This document shows, one piece after another, positions 13,806 through 21,611 of a stretch of DNA of 23,831 nucleotides. Both the position numbers and the translations under genes were made by a program. This DNA is from a virus, in IMG/VR virus record IMGVR_UViG_3300031565_005441, positions 1-23,831 of that record, one strand, 5' to 3'. The stretch's first letter is position 1, and the number at the start of each line of letters is the position of its first letter. The notes beneath the pieces were generated by a model. The model saw only the letters and a list, made by a program, of their open reading frames with translations, was not told the origin of the DNA and did not search any database.

Positions 13806-16046
13806 CTATTCGATCAAATATTGCGGGAGTACACCCGCCGCTGTGATTGCATCCACGTAACTTTTTACCAGCGCAAAAGGATCCGAAATGTAAAACGGGT
13901 AATACTCATAAATATTAGGATCACTGTCTATTAATTCATTTTCAGAATCCGCATCGAGCACTTGCGCGGTCAATACACGACTGACAAAAACGTCCAGGTA
14001 AAGACCATTCCCCCAAAGCGCTTGACGCAATGTAATCGCCGTACCCGTAAATGATCCGGCGTCGGATTGCTCCCAGTCTAAATTTGATTCGTTCACGAAA
14101 TTAGGCATTAATTGCCAAGTTAAATTCAATTCAGAAGTAAACGTGGCTGATACTACTTCGCAAATGTTGGTCCGTTCTTCTATGACTGAATCAAATGTGG
14201 ACAAGTCCGTTTCTGTCCCCAGTTGTAACAATTTACTGATTACGTACGTTCCATCATTTGATCCGGCCGAGCCAGAAATAACAATTTCTTTTCCTAGATC
14301 GTCTGGGTACAAAAACGCTTCGTTGTCACCGACTACCGTTATCCTGGTTGGATTTACCGTACTGACGAGCGCGCCGTCTTTTTCCACCCCGGCCAATTCC
14401 ACGACGGTTCCGCTCGAGTACGAATCGATTACCCAATTTCCATTATTGTTTCCGCCTTGCGCGTTGGTTGCAACCGATCCCGTGATCCGTAACTTTTTCG
14501 TAACGTCCCCAGCGATGAAAGCGTAAGACGTTCCGCCGTTCAAAGTGAATTGGTTTGGATTCGCCGCCAGGACATCCCCGGTTCCGCCTTCGCGAGAAGT
14601 CCAATAATCTGTGGAGGTTTCAATTTGCGCGCCGAAGGCCTTAAAATCGGCTTGCATCCCAGACACCGCGCCAAATATGACACCGAATCTGATTTGGTGT
14701 GTCGTCACGACGTAAGTAAATAGAGCGTAATCCACGCTAGAAATAAGCTCACCGTCTACCAAGAAATCCACGCGCTCGTCACCGTATTTTCGCATGGTCA
14801 CTTCGTAAAAAGTGTCCGCGATTAATTGCTTTGTCGCGCCGATGAATCCACCGCCGATTGTGGCAAATAGCCCGATGGTTAGATCACTTTCAAGGCCCCA
14901 ACTCACGCGATAATCTCCGTCGTCAATCCCCCCGCCGCACTGTAAAAGCGCCCCGGCCGACAGCGTGGCCGTGGAGGGAATCCGCACCAACGCGCTCACC
15001 TCCACATAAGATTTTTCCGTTACACGCGCCCCCTTGGTGTCTGGCATCGAATAATAGGCCGTGCCCCCCGCGCTCGAGAATCGGCAATGCGAACCTGTGG
15101 TGAGAATTACCCCGGTAGCCTCGCTTTCCGTCCCATCGTAATCAAATGCGCTTGAGGGCGTTCCCCCTGGATAATACGCATACGTCGCCGCGCTCGGTTT
15201 TTCTTCCGTAAAATCAAATAGTTCTCCCAAATTGAGTAATTTTACCCCACCTATCCCCAAGGGCTCAGAATCAAGCGCCAGGGTATCGGCCGACCCCGTC
15301 AAGGCGTCGTATTCGTGCGCGGTCGCGTACGTGCTCCCGGCCGCCAAAGTTTTCAACAAACTGGCGCTATCCATTTTGATAAAAACGACGTTTGGGTATG
15401 CGATCAAATCTTCGTAAACTTCCGCGTTCCCCACACCCAAAAGCGCTTCTAGCGCCAAAGTGATTCCAAGCACGGTACCCTTCGGATTGTACGCGAGCGC
15501 TTTTATCACTTCGCGGAATTGATCATCCCCCGATAGTACAGGCAATCGATTGACTTTAAGATTGCGGCCTACGACGCTTAGATCCTCGCCTTCTGCATAC
15601 TCAACGAGCATTGCCCGCCGTAGGCGCTCGAGCGCGCTACGCGTGCGACTTATATCCACAACCGTACTGGCTATCCTGTGATTGATTACCGCGCCGCTCG
15701 TGGCCACCCCGCCGCGTAAATACGTGATCCCGGTGAACGTCGTATCGGTTTTCCCGGTGTAGTAGTACACAACACCGTCCATCGATATTTTCCCAGTATC
15801 CCCCCATCCATCCGTCGTTTCGACTGGGAACGACGTCGCACCCGCCGCCACCGTCGCAGTCAATCTCGTAAGATACAACCCCCCGATTGCGTTATCCTCT
15901 TCGCCTATCGCGCTAGACGTCGCTTCGAGAATACCTAGGTATTCCCCAGCCGCTACTACGTCTTCCGGCGAAGCTTCCCCCACTTCCATTGATCCCCAAG
16001 GTTCCGCGATTCCAAATCCGCCTAATCCATACCCTAGAGCAGTCAT
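13806..16046 (-). CDS. Large tail protein with LamG/concanavalin-like domain
   Basis: 746 residues. The N-terminus is glycine-rich (MTALGYGLGGFGIAEPWG). Residues 60-130 form a beta domain (TGKISMDGVVYYYTG). Residues 140-205 (LRRAMLVEYAEGEDLSVVGR, NRLPVLSGDDQFREVIKALA, KGTVLGITLALEALLG) match the pattern of phage baseplate/tail proteins of the P2 I-like type: G-x-x-L-x-x-[IV]-G then R, then D-x-x-[FY]-R. Residues 310-475 resemble a jelly-roll carbohydrate-binding domain (VSWGLESDLTIGLFATIGGG, YEVTMRKYGDERVDFLVDGE). The C-terminus ends PFYISDPFALVKSYVDAI. AGGAG lies 6 bases before ATG 16046. Likely links the baseplate to receptor-binding proteins and may bind glycans. Confidence 0.7.
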   Translation of the reverse strand: MTALGYGLGGFGIAEPWGSMEVGEASPEDVVAAGEYLGILEATSSAIGEEDNAIGGLYLTRLTATVAAGATSFPVETTDGWGDTGKISMDGVVYYYTGKTDTTFTGITYLRGGVATSGAVINHRIASTVVDISRTRSALERLRRAMLVEYAEGEDLSVVGRNLKVNRLPVLSGDDQFREVIKALAYNPKGTVLGITLALEALLGVGNAEVYEDLIAYPNVVFIKMDSASLLKTLAAGSTYATAHEYDALTGSADTLALDSEPLGIGGVKLLNLGELFDFTEEKPSAATYAYYPGGTPSSAFDYDGTESEATGVILTTGSHCRFSSAGGTAYYSMPDTKGARVTEKSYVEVSALVRIPSTATLSAGALLQCGGGIDDGDYRVSWGLESDLTIGLFATIGGGFIGATKQLIADTFYEVTMRKYGDERVDFLVDGELISSVDYALFTYVVTTHQIRFGVIFGAVSGMQADFKAFGAQIETSTDYWTSREGGTGDVLAANPNQFTLNGGTSYAFIAGDVTKKLRITGSVATNAQGGNNNGNWVIDSYSSGTVVELAGVEKDGALVSTVNPTRITVVGDNEAFLYPDDLGKEIVISGSAGSNDGTYVISKLLQLGTETDLSTFDSVIEERTNICEVVSATFTSELNLTWQLMPNFVNESNLDWEQSDAGSFTGTAITLRQALWGNGLYLDVFVSRVLTAQVLDADSENELIDSDPNIYEYYPFYISDPFALVKSYVDAITAAGVLPQYLIE

Positions 16047-16055
16047 ACCAAACTC

Positions 16056-16553
16056 CTAAACCGCATCGTCGGTTCTCGGATCATTAAACATATCCATCAA
16101 AATTGCTTGTTCGGAAGCTGACATTTCGTCTGGTATCAGTTCACAATCTATTTTGTGATAATTAATTTCCGATTTGGCACGTAGTATTTCGCGATAAGCC
16201 AAAAGAGTTTTTTCGTGTTTTGCGATAACGCCTGCGTATTTCGCCTTTAGTTCGGCCAGAGTTTGTAGAAAAATAGAACGTTGTTCCACAGGAAATACTC
16301 GATTACCATTTTCGTCCAAAAACGAATTGTCTTGTACAGCTTTATCCCTCTGTTGGACAAACTCCCAATACTCTCTTTCGTATTCAGGCTTAGGCTCTTG
16401 CTCTTTCGCAATATCTTTAGCTGCTGTCTCTAATATACGTAAATTTTTTGCTACACCCCATTTAAACACGTTGTGGCCTGGCCCAAATTCTTTGTTACCC
16501 ACAACCGACAATACCTCTAATTGCTTTAGGACATTTTGATTTTGAACTAACAT
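16056..16553 (-). CDS. Small helical phage protein between fibre genes
   Basis: 165 residues from ATG 16553, chosen because AAAGGA lies 8 bases upstream and because the alternative start ten codons earlier falls inside the previous gene. It is largely helical: an N-terminal NQNVLKQLEVLSVVG, KNLRILETAAKDIAKEQEPK, and a long charged region (LQTLAELKAKYAGVIAKHEK). The size, helical pattern and start resemble DUF1617-type small phage proteins, but the match is weak. It could be a fibre assembly factor or chaperone because it sits directly behind the 1061-residue fibre gene. Confidence 0.6.
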   Translation of the reverse strand: MLVQNQNVLKQLEVLSVVGNKEFGPGHNVFKWGVAKNLRILETAAKDIAKEQEPKPEYEREYWEFVQQRDKAVQDNSFLDENGNRVFPVEQRSIFLQTLAELKAKYAGVIAKHEKTLLAYREILRAKSEINYHKIDCELIPDEMSASEQAILMDMFNDPRTDDAV

Positions 16554-16575
16554 AACGTTTTCCTTTCTTACTATT

Positions 16576-19500
16576 TTAATCAAAGGCTATTGTAGCCGTC
16601 TTACTTGTTCCACCGCTGTATTTAGCGGTAACAATCAAATTATGTCCTGACTCATCTAGCGAAATAGTTATTGTTGCATTTTTCGACGGTGTGTGAGCAC
16701 TTGACGGTGCTGGAATTTCTAATGCGCCAGCACTTGCATCCAGTCGCATTAATTCGGGAGGTGAAGATCCTCCACCATACCAAACATGATCTCCACTTCC
16801 TTCTATTTCATACCTCTTGTACAGAGTTGTTCCCGTATTTGTTACCGTATGGAATTGCAAAGCTGCGCCGTTCACACTGCCAGACCATGTTTCGGTTGCT
16901 TCAGCGGCAATCAATACACCGCCCTTGATCCCAGACCACGCAGAACTTGTTGTTCCCGAAAACGAAAGAGCCCCCAGTCGATACGTAGACGTAACCAATG
17001 CCGGACTTGCGTGCGAAGCTCCCCTACTTCGCAAGAAATAAATTGTAGGAGCTTGATCGGTAGTTTCGCTTGCTATTGACGCACAATACCCACCATACGC
17101 GCTATCCTTAGCCGCTATTGCGAGATAACCACTTGATGTAAATGGGCTCGCAGTCAAAGATCCAAGTATCAGAGCGCCTTTGTCTGCGTCAGTACGCATT
17201 GTTTGTGTTGGGGAAGCTCCTGCGCCATTCCAAACATGATCCCCATTACCTTCTATTTTATACCGAGTAGCTGCTGCAATAGTCCCATTTGTAGCTGTCT
17301 TAAGATCGAAAAGTGTTCCAGTCGCGCCAGTATTCCAAGTCTCTGACGCAGTTGCCAAAAGCATCACACCTATTGATTGGCCATTCCACGCAGCAGTTCT
17401 TGTGCCATCAAAATTTATGCGCCCAAGATCATCACCGGACTGAATGATACCAGGGGAAGCATGTGATGCTCCATGCGTCTTTGTAAGCTTTAATATTGGT
17501 ACGTCTGTTGCCGTAATGCTAGCTGCGGAAATGTTAATTCCAGCATACCCATCTCTCATTACATGAAGACCATACGTGCTTGCTGACCATGGCGATGCAT
17601 CATACGCACCAGCTATCAACACACCATCGGAGCTATCATACCTAACGTTTGTTGTCGCAGCGAAACCACCAGAACCATTATTATACTGAAGCTGAGGTGT
17701 TGTGCCACCAGGAGATCCCCCACTTGCTGCTAACTGTGCGAGGGTTTTCGTTCCCGTTACCGCGTCAGTAAATGAAAGATTATTCGATCCATCCCTAGTA
17801 ATATATGTTGTGGCATCCAAGAGACCCAATGTACCCCCTGGCGAGTCGGTTCCTATTCCTAGCCTTTTTGTTGACTTAAATCTAGCAACTTCGTTAAATG
17901 TGTTTGTCGAATCCACCAATCTAATTTTGAAATCGCCAGAAAGATAAGTCCCGTGTACGCCGGCAACTTCAAATATTATTTCCCCAGGAACGGACCACGT
18001 AGAATTATAGTATCCGCCCGCCATAAATTTTCCGAGATTATCCCCGGCCGCGACAGGCGTCTTGCTCAGTACGGTGCCGCGCCCTCTCCGACTGAAAATG
18101 GTTCCACAATCACTGACTGACGAGGAAATCCGCGTAGAGCAAATTGCCGTAGTTGCTGTTGTGGTTCCTGTGGTCTCAATTACATAGTCTGGATTTGTTA
18201 AACCAAACCCAAGCCTACCAGTACTGCCAACCAATCGCATTGCTTCTGTGGGAGATGTGCCCGCCCCATACCAAATTTGATCGGAACTACCATCTATCAC
18301 GTATCTATCAGCGAGCGTGGCTTGCGCAGAATTTACGGTTTTTATAGCAAGCCTTGTTCCGACTACCGGCCCGGCTCCCCAAGCTTGCGCGGCCGTCGCT
18401 TCGATTGCCACTCCCGAAGACGATTGCGCCCAAGTAGTGCCCCATACGCCGCCGATCCTATACCCACCCAGCACATCGTTCGTTTGCACCGCTGTGGGTA
18501 GAGCGAAAGTGCCTCTAGCTCTACCGACGAATGCAAATGGGAAGTTCTCAGGTTGAGCGGTATTACATAATAAAACATTTATGCCGACCGTAGAAGTACT
18601 AGCGACTTGCAGACCGTAATACGGAGCCGATAATAATGACGTCGCGTAATCACCTAGCACCAAGCAGCCTGCTGTAGAATCCCAATATGCTTTTGCTGCG
18701 CCGCCAAAAGTAGAACCGTCAGAACGATATTGAATTTCTACGCCCGAACCACCGGGAGAACCTCCGCCCAAAGACAACCCGTCAATCGTGTCGAGCGCGG
18801 CCTGTACGTCCTCTTCTGAACCAAGATTCCCACCCCAACCAGAATTATCAACAGCGATATTATCCGCCGCAAATGCGTTGATTCGCAACCGCAGACTATA
18901 AACAGAATCCGAACCGGTATTATTTGTAACTGACACCCAAAGATCGCCTACTGCCTGTAGTCCAACATACCAAATAGAGTTATCGTCCAACGCCGCCGAA
19001 ACTAAATCCAAGCCAAGAAATTCTTTCAGCAGCACACCGCTAACATCGGGGTCACCGTCGTAAAATTGTAAATCGGTGTCTGTAGACGCTCCCGACGTGA
19101 GAGAGAATTGTACAGCAACGACTGTGCCTTTATCAATTTCACCAATGTCAATTTGCGCGGTTTCGGGCATTCCAGGAGAAGTAGCGGAATCCAGTAGTTG
19201 AACCGTGCCGTCATACGTTGTACGAGCGATCTCGTCGATGATAGCGTCCAATGCTTCTTGCACATCCGTTTCAGCTTCAAATGGCCCCCCTACCCAACCC
19301 GAATTATCAACAGCTATATCCACCGCGTCTTCCGGAACAGTTAACCCGTCCAAAGTGTCAACCATATTGCTCATCGCAATATCCCAACCCCGCGTATCAC
19401 TAAATTGCGTGGTCTCCCCCGGAGCAGGTTTTCGTATCGCTCGATTTTCGGTAGAAAACGCGAGGGCGTTCGTATTGAAATCTTCACCGCCGTTCACGGT

Positions 19501-19761
19501 GCAGCGGATCAAATAAGTACCAGGAACTGAAACCGTAGGCGTGAACGTCGGCGCTGGCACGCTACTACTCGAGAACACGGCCGAGGCTCCTACGGGTTGA
19601 CTAATGAATTCCCAAAAATAAGAGGTAATCCCGGTATCGTCATCCAAGGAACACGTCACCGTGGGCGGTGTAGGATCGATTTTACCGTACACAAATTCCC
19701 TAGCTACTCCCGGCGATCCTGCCGCTTCCCCTGATACGTCGATTACTATTTCTATGGTCAT
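16576..19761 (-). CDS. Modular tail fibre protein
   Basis: 1061 residues. The N-terminus (about 28-100) is an Ig/PKD-like domain (TSYFWEFISQPVGASAVFSS; PGTYLIRCTVNGG). Two copies of AVDNSGW followed by DVQEALD/DVQAALD (150-171, 303-323) flank a beta domain ending SLRLRINAF. From about 334 the protein is built of repeats: a GGSPGG linker with a [LI]QY-x-[ND]-G-S strand (334-370, 681-717), then modules ending in Y-x-I-x-G-x-x-D-x-[VI]-W-x-G-x-G-x-SP (488-503, 834-851, 984-1001). The last 45 residues (ATITISLDESGHNLIVTAKY) may be the trimer-end domain. No S74 chaperone end is seen. AAAGGG lies 8 bases before ATG 19761. Probably a trimeric side fibre. Confidence 0.8.
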   Translation of the reverse strand: MTIEIVIDVSGEAAGSPGVAREFVYGKIDPTPPTVTCSLDDDTGITSYFWEFISQPVGASAVFSSSSVPAPTFTPTVSVPGTYLIRCTVNGGEDFNTNALAFSTENRAIRKPAPGETTQFSDTRGWDIAMSNMVDTLDGLTVPEDAVDIAVDNSGWVGGPFEAETDVQEALDAIIDEIARTTYDGTVQLLDSATSPGMPETAQIDIGEIDKGTVVAVQFSLTSGASTDTDLQFYDGDPDVSGVLLKEFLGLDLVSAALDDNSIWYVGLQAVGDLWVSVTNNTGSDSVYSLRLRINAFAADNIAVDNSGWGGNLGSEEDVQAALDTIDGLSLGGGSPGGSGVEIQYRSDGSTFGGAAKAYWDSTAGCLVLGDYATSLLSAPYYGLQVASTSTVGINVLLCNTAQPENFPFAFVGRARGTFALPTAVQTNDVLGGYRIGGVWGTTWAQSSSGVAIEATAAQAWGAGPVVGTRLAIKTVNSAQATLADRYVIDGSSDQIWYGAGTSPTEAMRLVGSTGRLGFGLTNPDYVIETTGTTTATTAICSTRISSSVSDCGTIFSRRGRGTVLSKTPVAAGDNLGKFMAGGYYNSTWSVPGEIIFEVAGVHGTYLSGDFKIRLVDSTNTFNEVARFKSTKRLGIGTDSPGGTLGLLDATTYITRDGSNNLSFTDAVTGTKTLAQLAASGGSPGGTTPQLQYNNGSGGFAATTNVRYDSSDGVLIAGAYDASPWSASTYGLHVMRDGYAGINISAASITATDVPILKLTKTHGASHASPGIIQSGDDLGRINFDGTRTAAWNGQSIGVMLLATASETWNTGATGTLFDLKTATNGTIAAATRYKIEGNGDHVWNGAGASPTQTMRTDADKGALILGSLTASPFTSSGYLAIAAKDSAYGGYCASIASETTDQAPTIYFLRSRGASHASPALVTSTYRLGALSFSGTTSSAWSGIKGGVLIAAEATETWSGSVNGAALQFHTVTNTGTTLYKRYEIEGSGDHVWYGGGSSPPELMRLDASAGALEIPAPSSAHTPSKNATITISLDESGHNLIVTAKYSGGTSKTATIAFD
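16714..18666 (-). repeat. Diverged tandem modules within the fibre gene
   Basis: Codes for residues 366-1016. Modules of about 150 residues recur (about 366-520, 713-864 and 864-1016, with a degenerate one at 515-640). Each runs from a G-x-L-x-x-G start to the SP-x-x-x-M-R closing motif. Nucleotide similarity is still visible: CCAAACATGATC occurs at 16780-16791 and at 17230-17241, exactly 450 bases apart, with matching flanks. Confidence 0.8.
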
Positions 19762-19773
19762 TGTTTTTACCCT

Positions 19774-20181
19774 TTACACTTGCGCTTCTAATTCGATATT
19801 TCTTGGGCCTACTTTGTAATCACCGTGCATATTTTTTCTGTACAGATACACCAAAGAATAAAATTGTTTTTTCAACGCCGTTAATACATTTAGTAACGAA
19901 TGCACAACCGACGTTTCCAGATCCACGACTAATAATGAATACGGTGTAGTACTGGGCACGAGCAAAGGTGTGTACACTATCAACGTCGTCACGCTCGTTG
20001 GATACACAACGTTTCCTTGTCCAGGTATTCCCGAATAACAAATAGGATCGGAAGTTGTTTCCGAATTGCCTACGTGCACGCGGTATCGATGTGTCAATTC
20101 GAACGAACCCGTTACCGTGAGCGCGTGCCCGCCTTCGCAAGACACTTTTTGAGGCGATATTGACGCTATTGAAAAAGCCAT
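19774..20181 (-). CDS. Small virion protein with IPT/TIG-like domain
   Basis: 135 residues. The first 90 residues resemble an immunoglobulin-like IPT/TIG fold: SISPQKVSCEGGHALTVTGS, then YRVHVGNS, then TSVTTLIVYTPLLVPSTTPY and SLLVVDLET, the usual order of 'P..G...l.v.G' then strands and a closing 'v.n'. The remaining part is basic and aromatic. GAGGT lies 7 bases before ATG 20181, and the gene sits between baseplate J and the fibre. Such domains occur as decorating or linking modules on phage tails. The family call is by pattern only. Confidence 0.6.
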   Translation of the reverse strand: MAFSIASISPQKVSCEGGHALTVTGSFELTHRYRVHVGNSETTSDPICYSGIPGQGNVVYPTSVTTLIVYTPLLVPSTTPYSLLVVDLETSVVHSLLNVLTALKKQFYSLVYLYRKNMHGDYKVGPRNIELEAQV

Positions 20182-20189
20182 GGTTTACC

Positions 20190-21602
20190 TCACGCTACCA
20201 AAACATTAGCATCCGTTGTACGCGCTAATTGATCATCTAAAAGAATTACGTCACTTGTGGGTAACAATAATTTGACGTTATAAACTCCCGAAACTGCTTT
20301 AGCTGTCGCGATTATAGCGCTTAACAATACGTCACCGGACACATTTAATGTATTTATCATATCCCTTACGTCCGATTTTACAGCCGCTTTTACGTCATCA
20401 TGATCGTAGCCTTCTTTGATGGAAATACTTAACGAAATGTTTTGAATTAAAACTTGCGGGACTAATACACTTACGCGAACACCACCCGCACGTATGCCAG
20501 GATAATTTACGCGATCATTTAAATCACCATCTACCACTTTTTGGGCTCCCGCTATTAACCCCGTAAACCGCGTATAATCCACCGTAATCACTTCCGCCGC
20601 CGCCAACGCTGGATTAAAATTGATTTGGCCGGAAGCCTCGTTCAAATAAAAATCCGTATCCTGGACAAGAACCCCACGCGTGGAACTTGTCAAAGTGAAT
20701 GCTGACGCGGCGCGCACAGGTTTGTAGTCGAGAAACAAATAGGTTTCCCCTCCCACCGCCGAATCGGCTGGGGGACCGGCGAGCCCCGCCGTAACATTCT
20801 CGCCCGTAACCGTTTCGTAACTTTCCGCCGATCCGGTTCCGTCGTCGATGTACAGCGTCACATTACCCAAGTTCACTAAGTCCTCTACGGCCTTCGAAAA
20901 CAAGACTCTTGCGCCCGTTTCAGTATCCTCCACACCCAACACGCCGGATTCCAAAGCCTCAACCGTGCTGCGTGCTAGCGTCGATACATACGTTTTGATT
21001 TTGTTCAGAAATGAATCGTCGCTTTCCTCATCCAATCCGTTCGCGAATCGTGACGGATTCGTCGCTTCATCCACTCCAACAGGCTTGGAAATGAATTTAA
21101 TGATGGTACCCGCTTCCACGTTCCCCGCTACACCCGCGACGTCCGCCGTAGCGGGTATCAAACCCGAATCCCTACCCACGCCGTGCCCGGCTATTTGCTC
21201 GGGACTGGACGCGGTAATGCTCCCCGCCGCCGTCGTGGTGAAAAAGACATTTCCGGCTGTTTTGATTTTGGTGCCCACCGGGATTGCTAAGGTGCCGACC
21301 GTCCCCGCCCTGGAAAAGACTACGTTTCCGGTGGACTTTACCGGGGCATCCTTGGTCACTAACCCCGGTTGGATTTCCTTAGCGCGTTCCACCAAATCGT
21401 CACCCTTAGCGGTATCAATCGAAAACAGTTTTAAGAGTAACGACATTTGATAATACAATTCGTCATCTTGTCTTGCGGCCGCCGCGAGTACGTGTTTCCA
21501 TGTCGAGGCATCCGAAATATCGCTTAACCGTGTGCGCGTAACGACCTTGGCGATCATTTGAGTTAGGATTTGCTCATACCGTTTTATCGTAAATCGTGGC
21601 AT
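20190..21602 (-). CDS. Baseplate J-like protein
   Basis: 470 residues. Typical features of the baseplate J family: an N-terminal helical part (KRYEQILTQMIAKVV, DDELYYQMSLLLKLFSIDTA, GDDLVERAKEIQPGLVTKDA), then beta-rich segments VGTLAIPVGTKIKTAGNVFF and AGVAGNVEAGTIIKF, then ESDDSFLNKIKTYVSTLARS (residues about 191-210) and TGLIAGAQKVVDGD. The C-terminal part has VLVPQVLIQNISLSISI and VKSDVRDMINTLNVSGDVLL. This protein forms the wedge ring of contractile tail baseplates. ATG 21602 has AGGGG 7 bases upstream and follows the stop of the upstream gene by 9 bases. Confidence 0.9.
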   Translation of the reverse strand: MPRFTIKRYEQILTQMIAKVVTRTRLSDISDASTWKHVLAAAARQDDELYYQMSLLLKLFSIDTAKGDDLVERAKEIQPGLVTKDAPVKSTGNVVFSRAGTVGTLAIPVGTKIKTAGNVFFTTTAAGSITASSPEQIAGHGVGRDSGLIPATADVAGVAGNVEAGTIIKFISKPVGVDEATNPSRFANGLDEESDDSFLNKIKTYVSTLARSTVEALESGVLGVEDTETGARVLFSKAVEDLVNLGNVTLYIDDGTGSAESYETVTGENVTAGLAGPPADSAVGGETYLFLDYKPVRAASAFTLTSSTRGVLVQDTDFYLNEASGQINFNPALAAAEVITVDYTRFTGLIAGAQKVVDGDLNDRVNYPGIRAGGVRVSVLVPQVLIQNISLSISIKEGYDHDDVKAAVKSDVRDMINTLNVSGDVLLSAIIATAKAVSGVYNVKLLLPTSDVILLDDQLARTTDANVLVA

Positions 21603-21611
21603 CGTTAACCC

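Noticed and set aside
14143-14526. Plus-strand open frame of 127 codons
   Set aside because: Antisense shadow of the 746-residue tail protein, serine/threonine/proline-rich with no support.
19820-20140. Alternative minus-strand frame of 106 codons inside the IPT/TIG-like gene
   Set aside because: Arginine-rich out-of-frame translation with no ribosome binding site; the overlapping frame has a good start and domain pattern.
20848-21450. Plus-strand open frame of 200 codons
   Set aside because: Exact antisense shadow of the baseplate J gene, with no start signal and no protein-like pattern.
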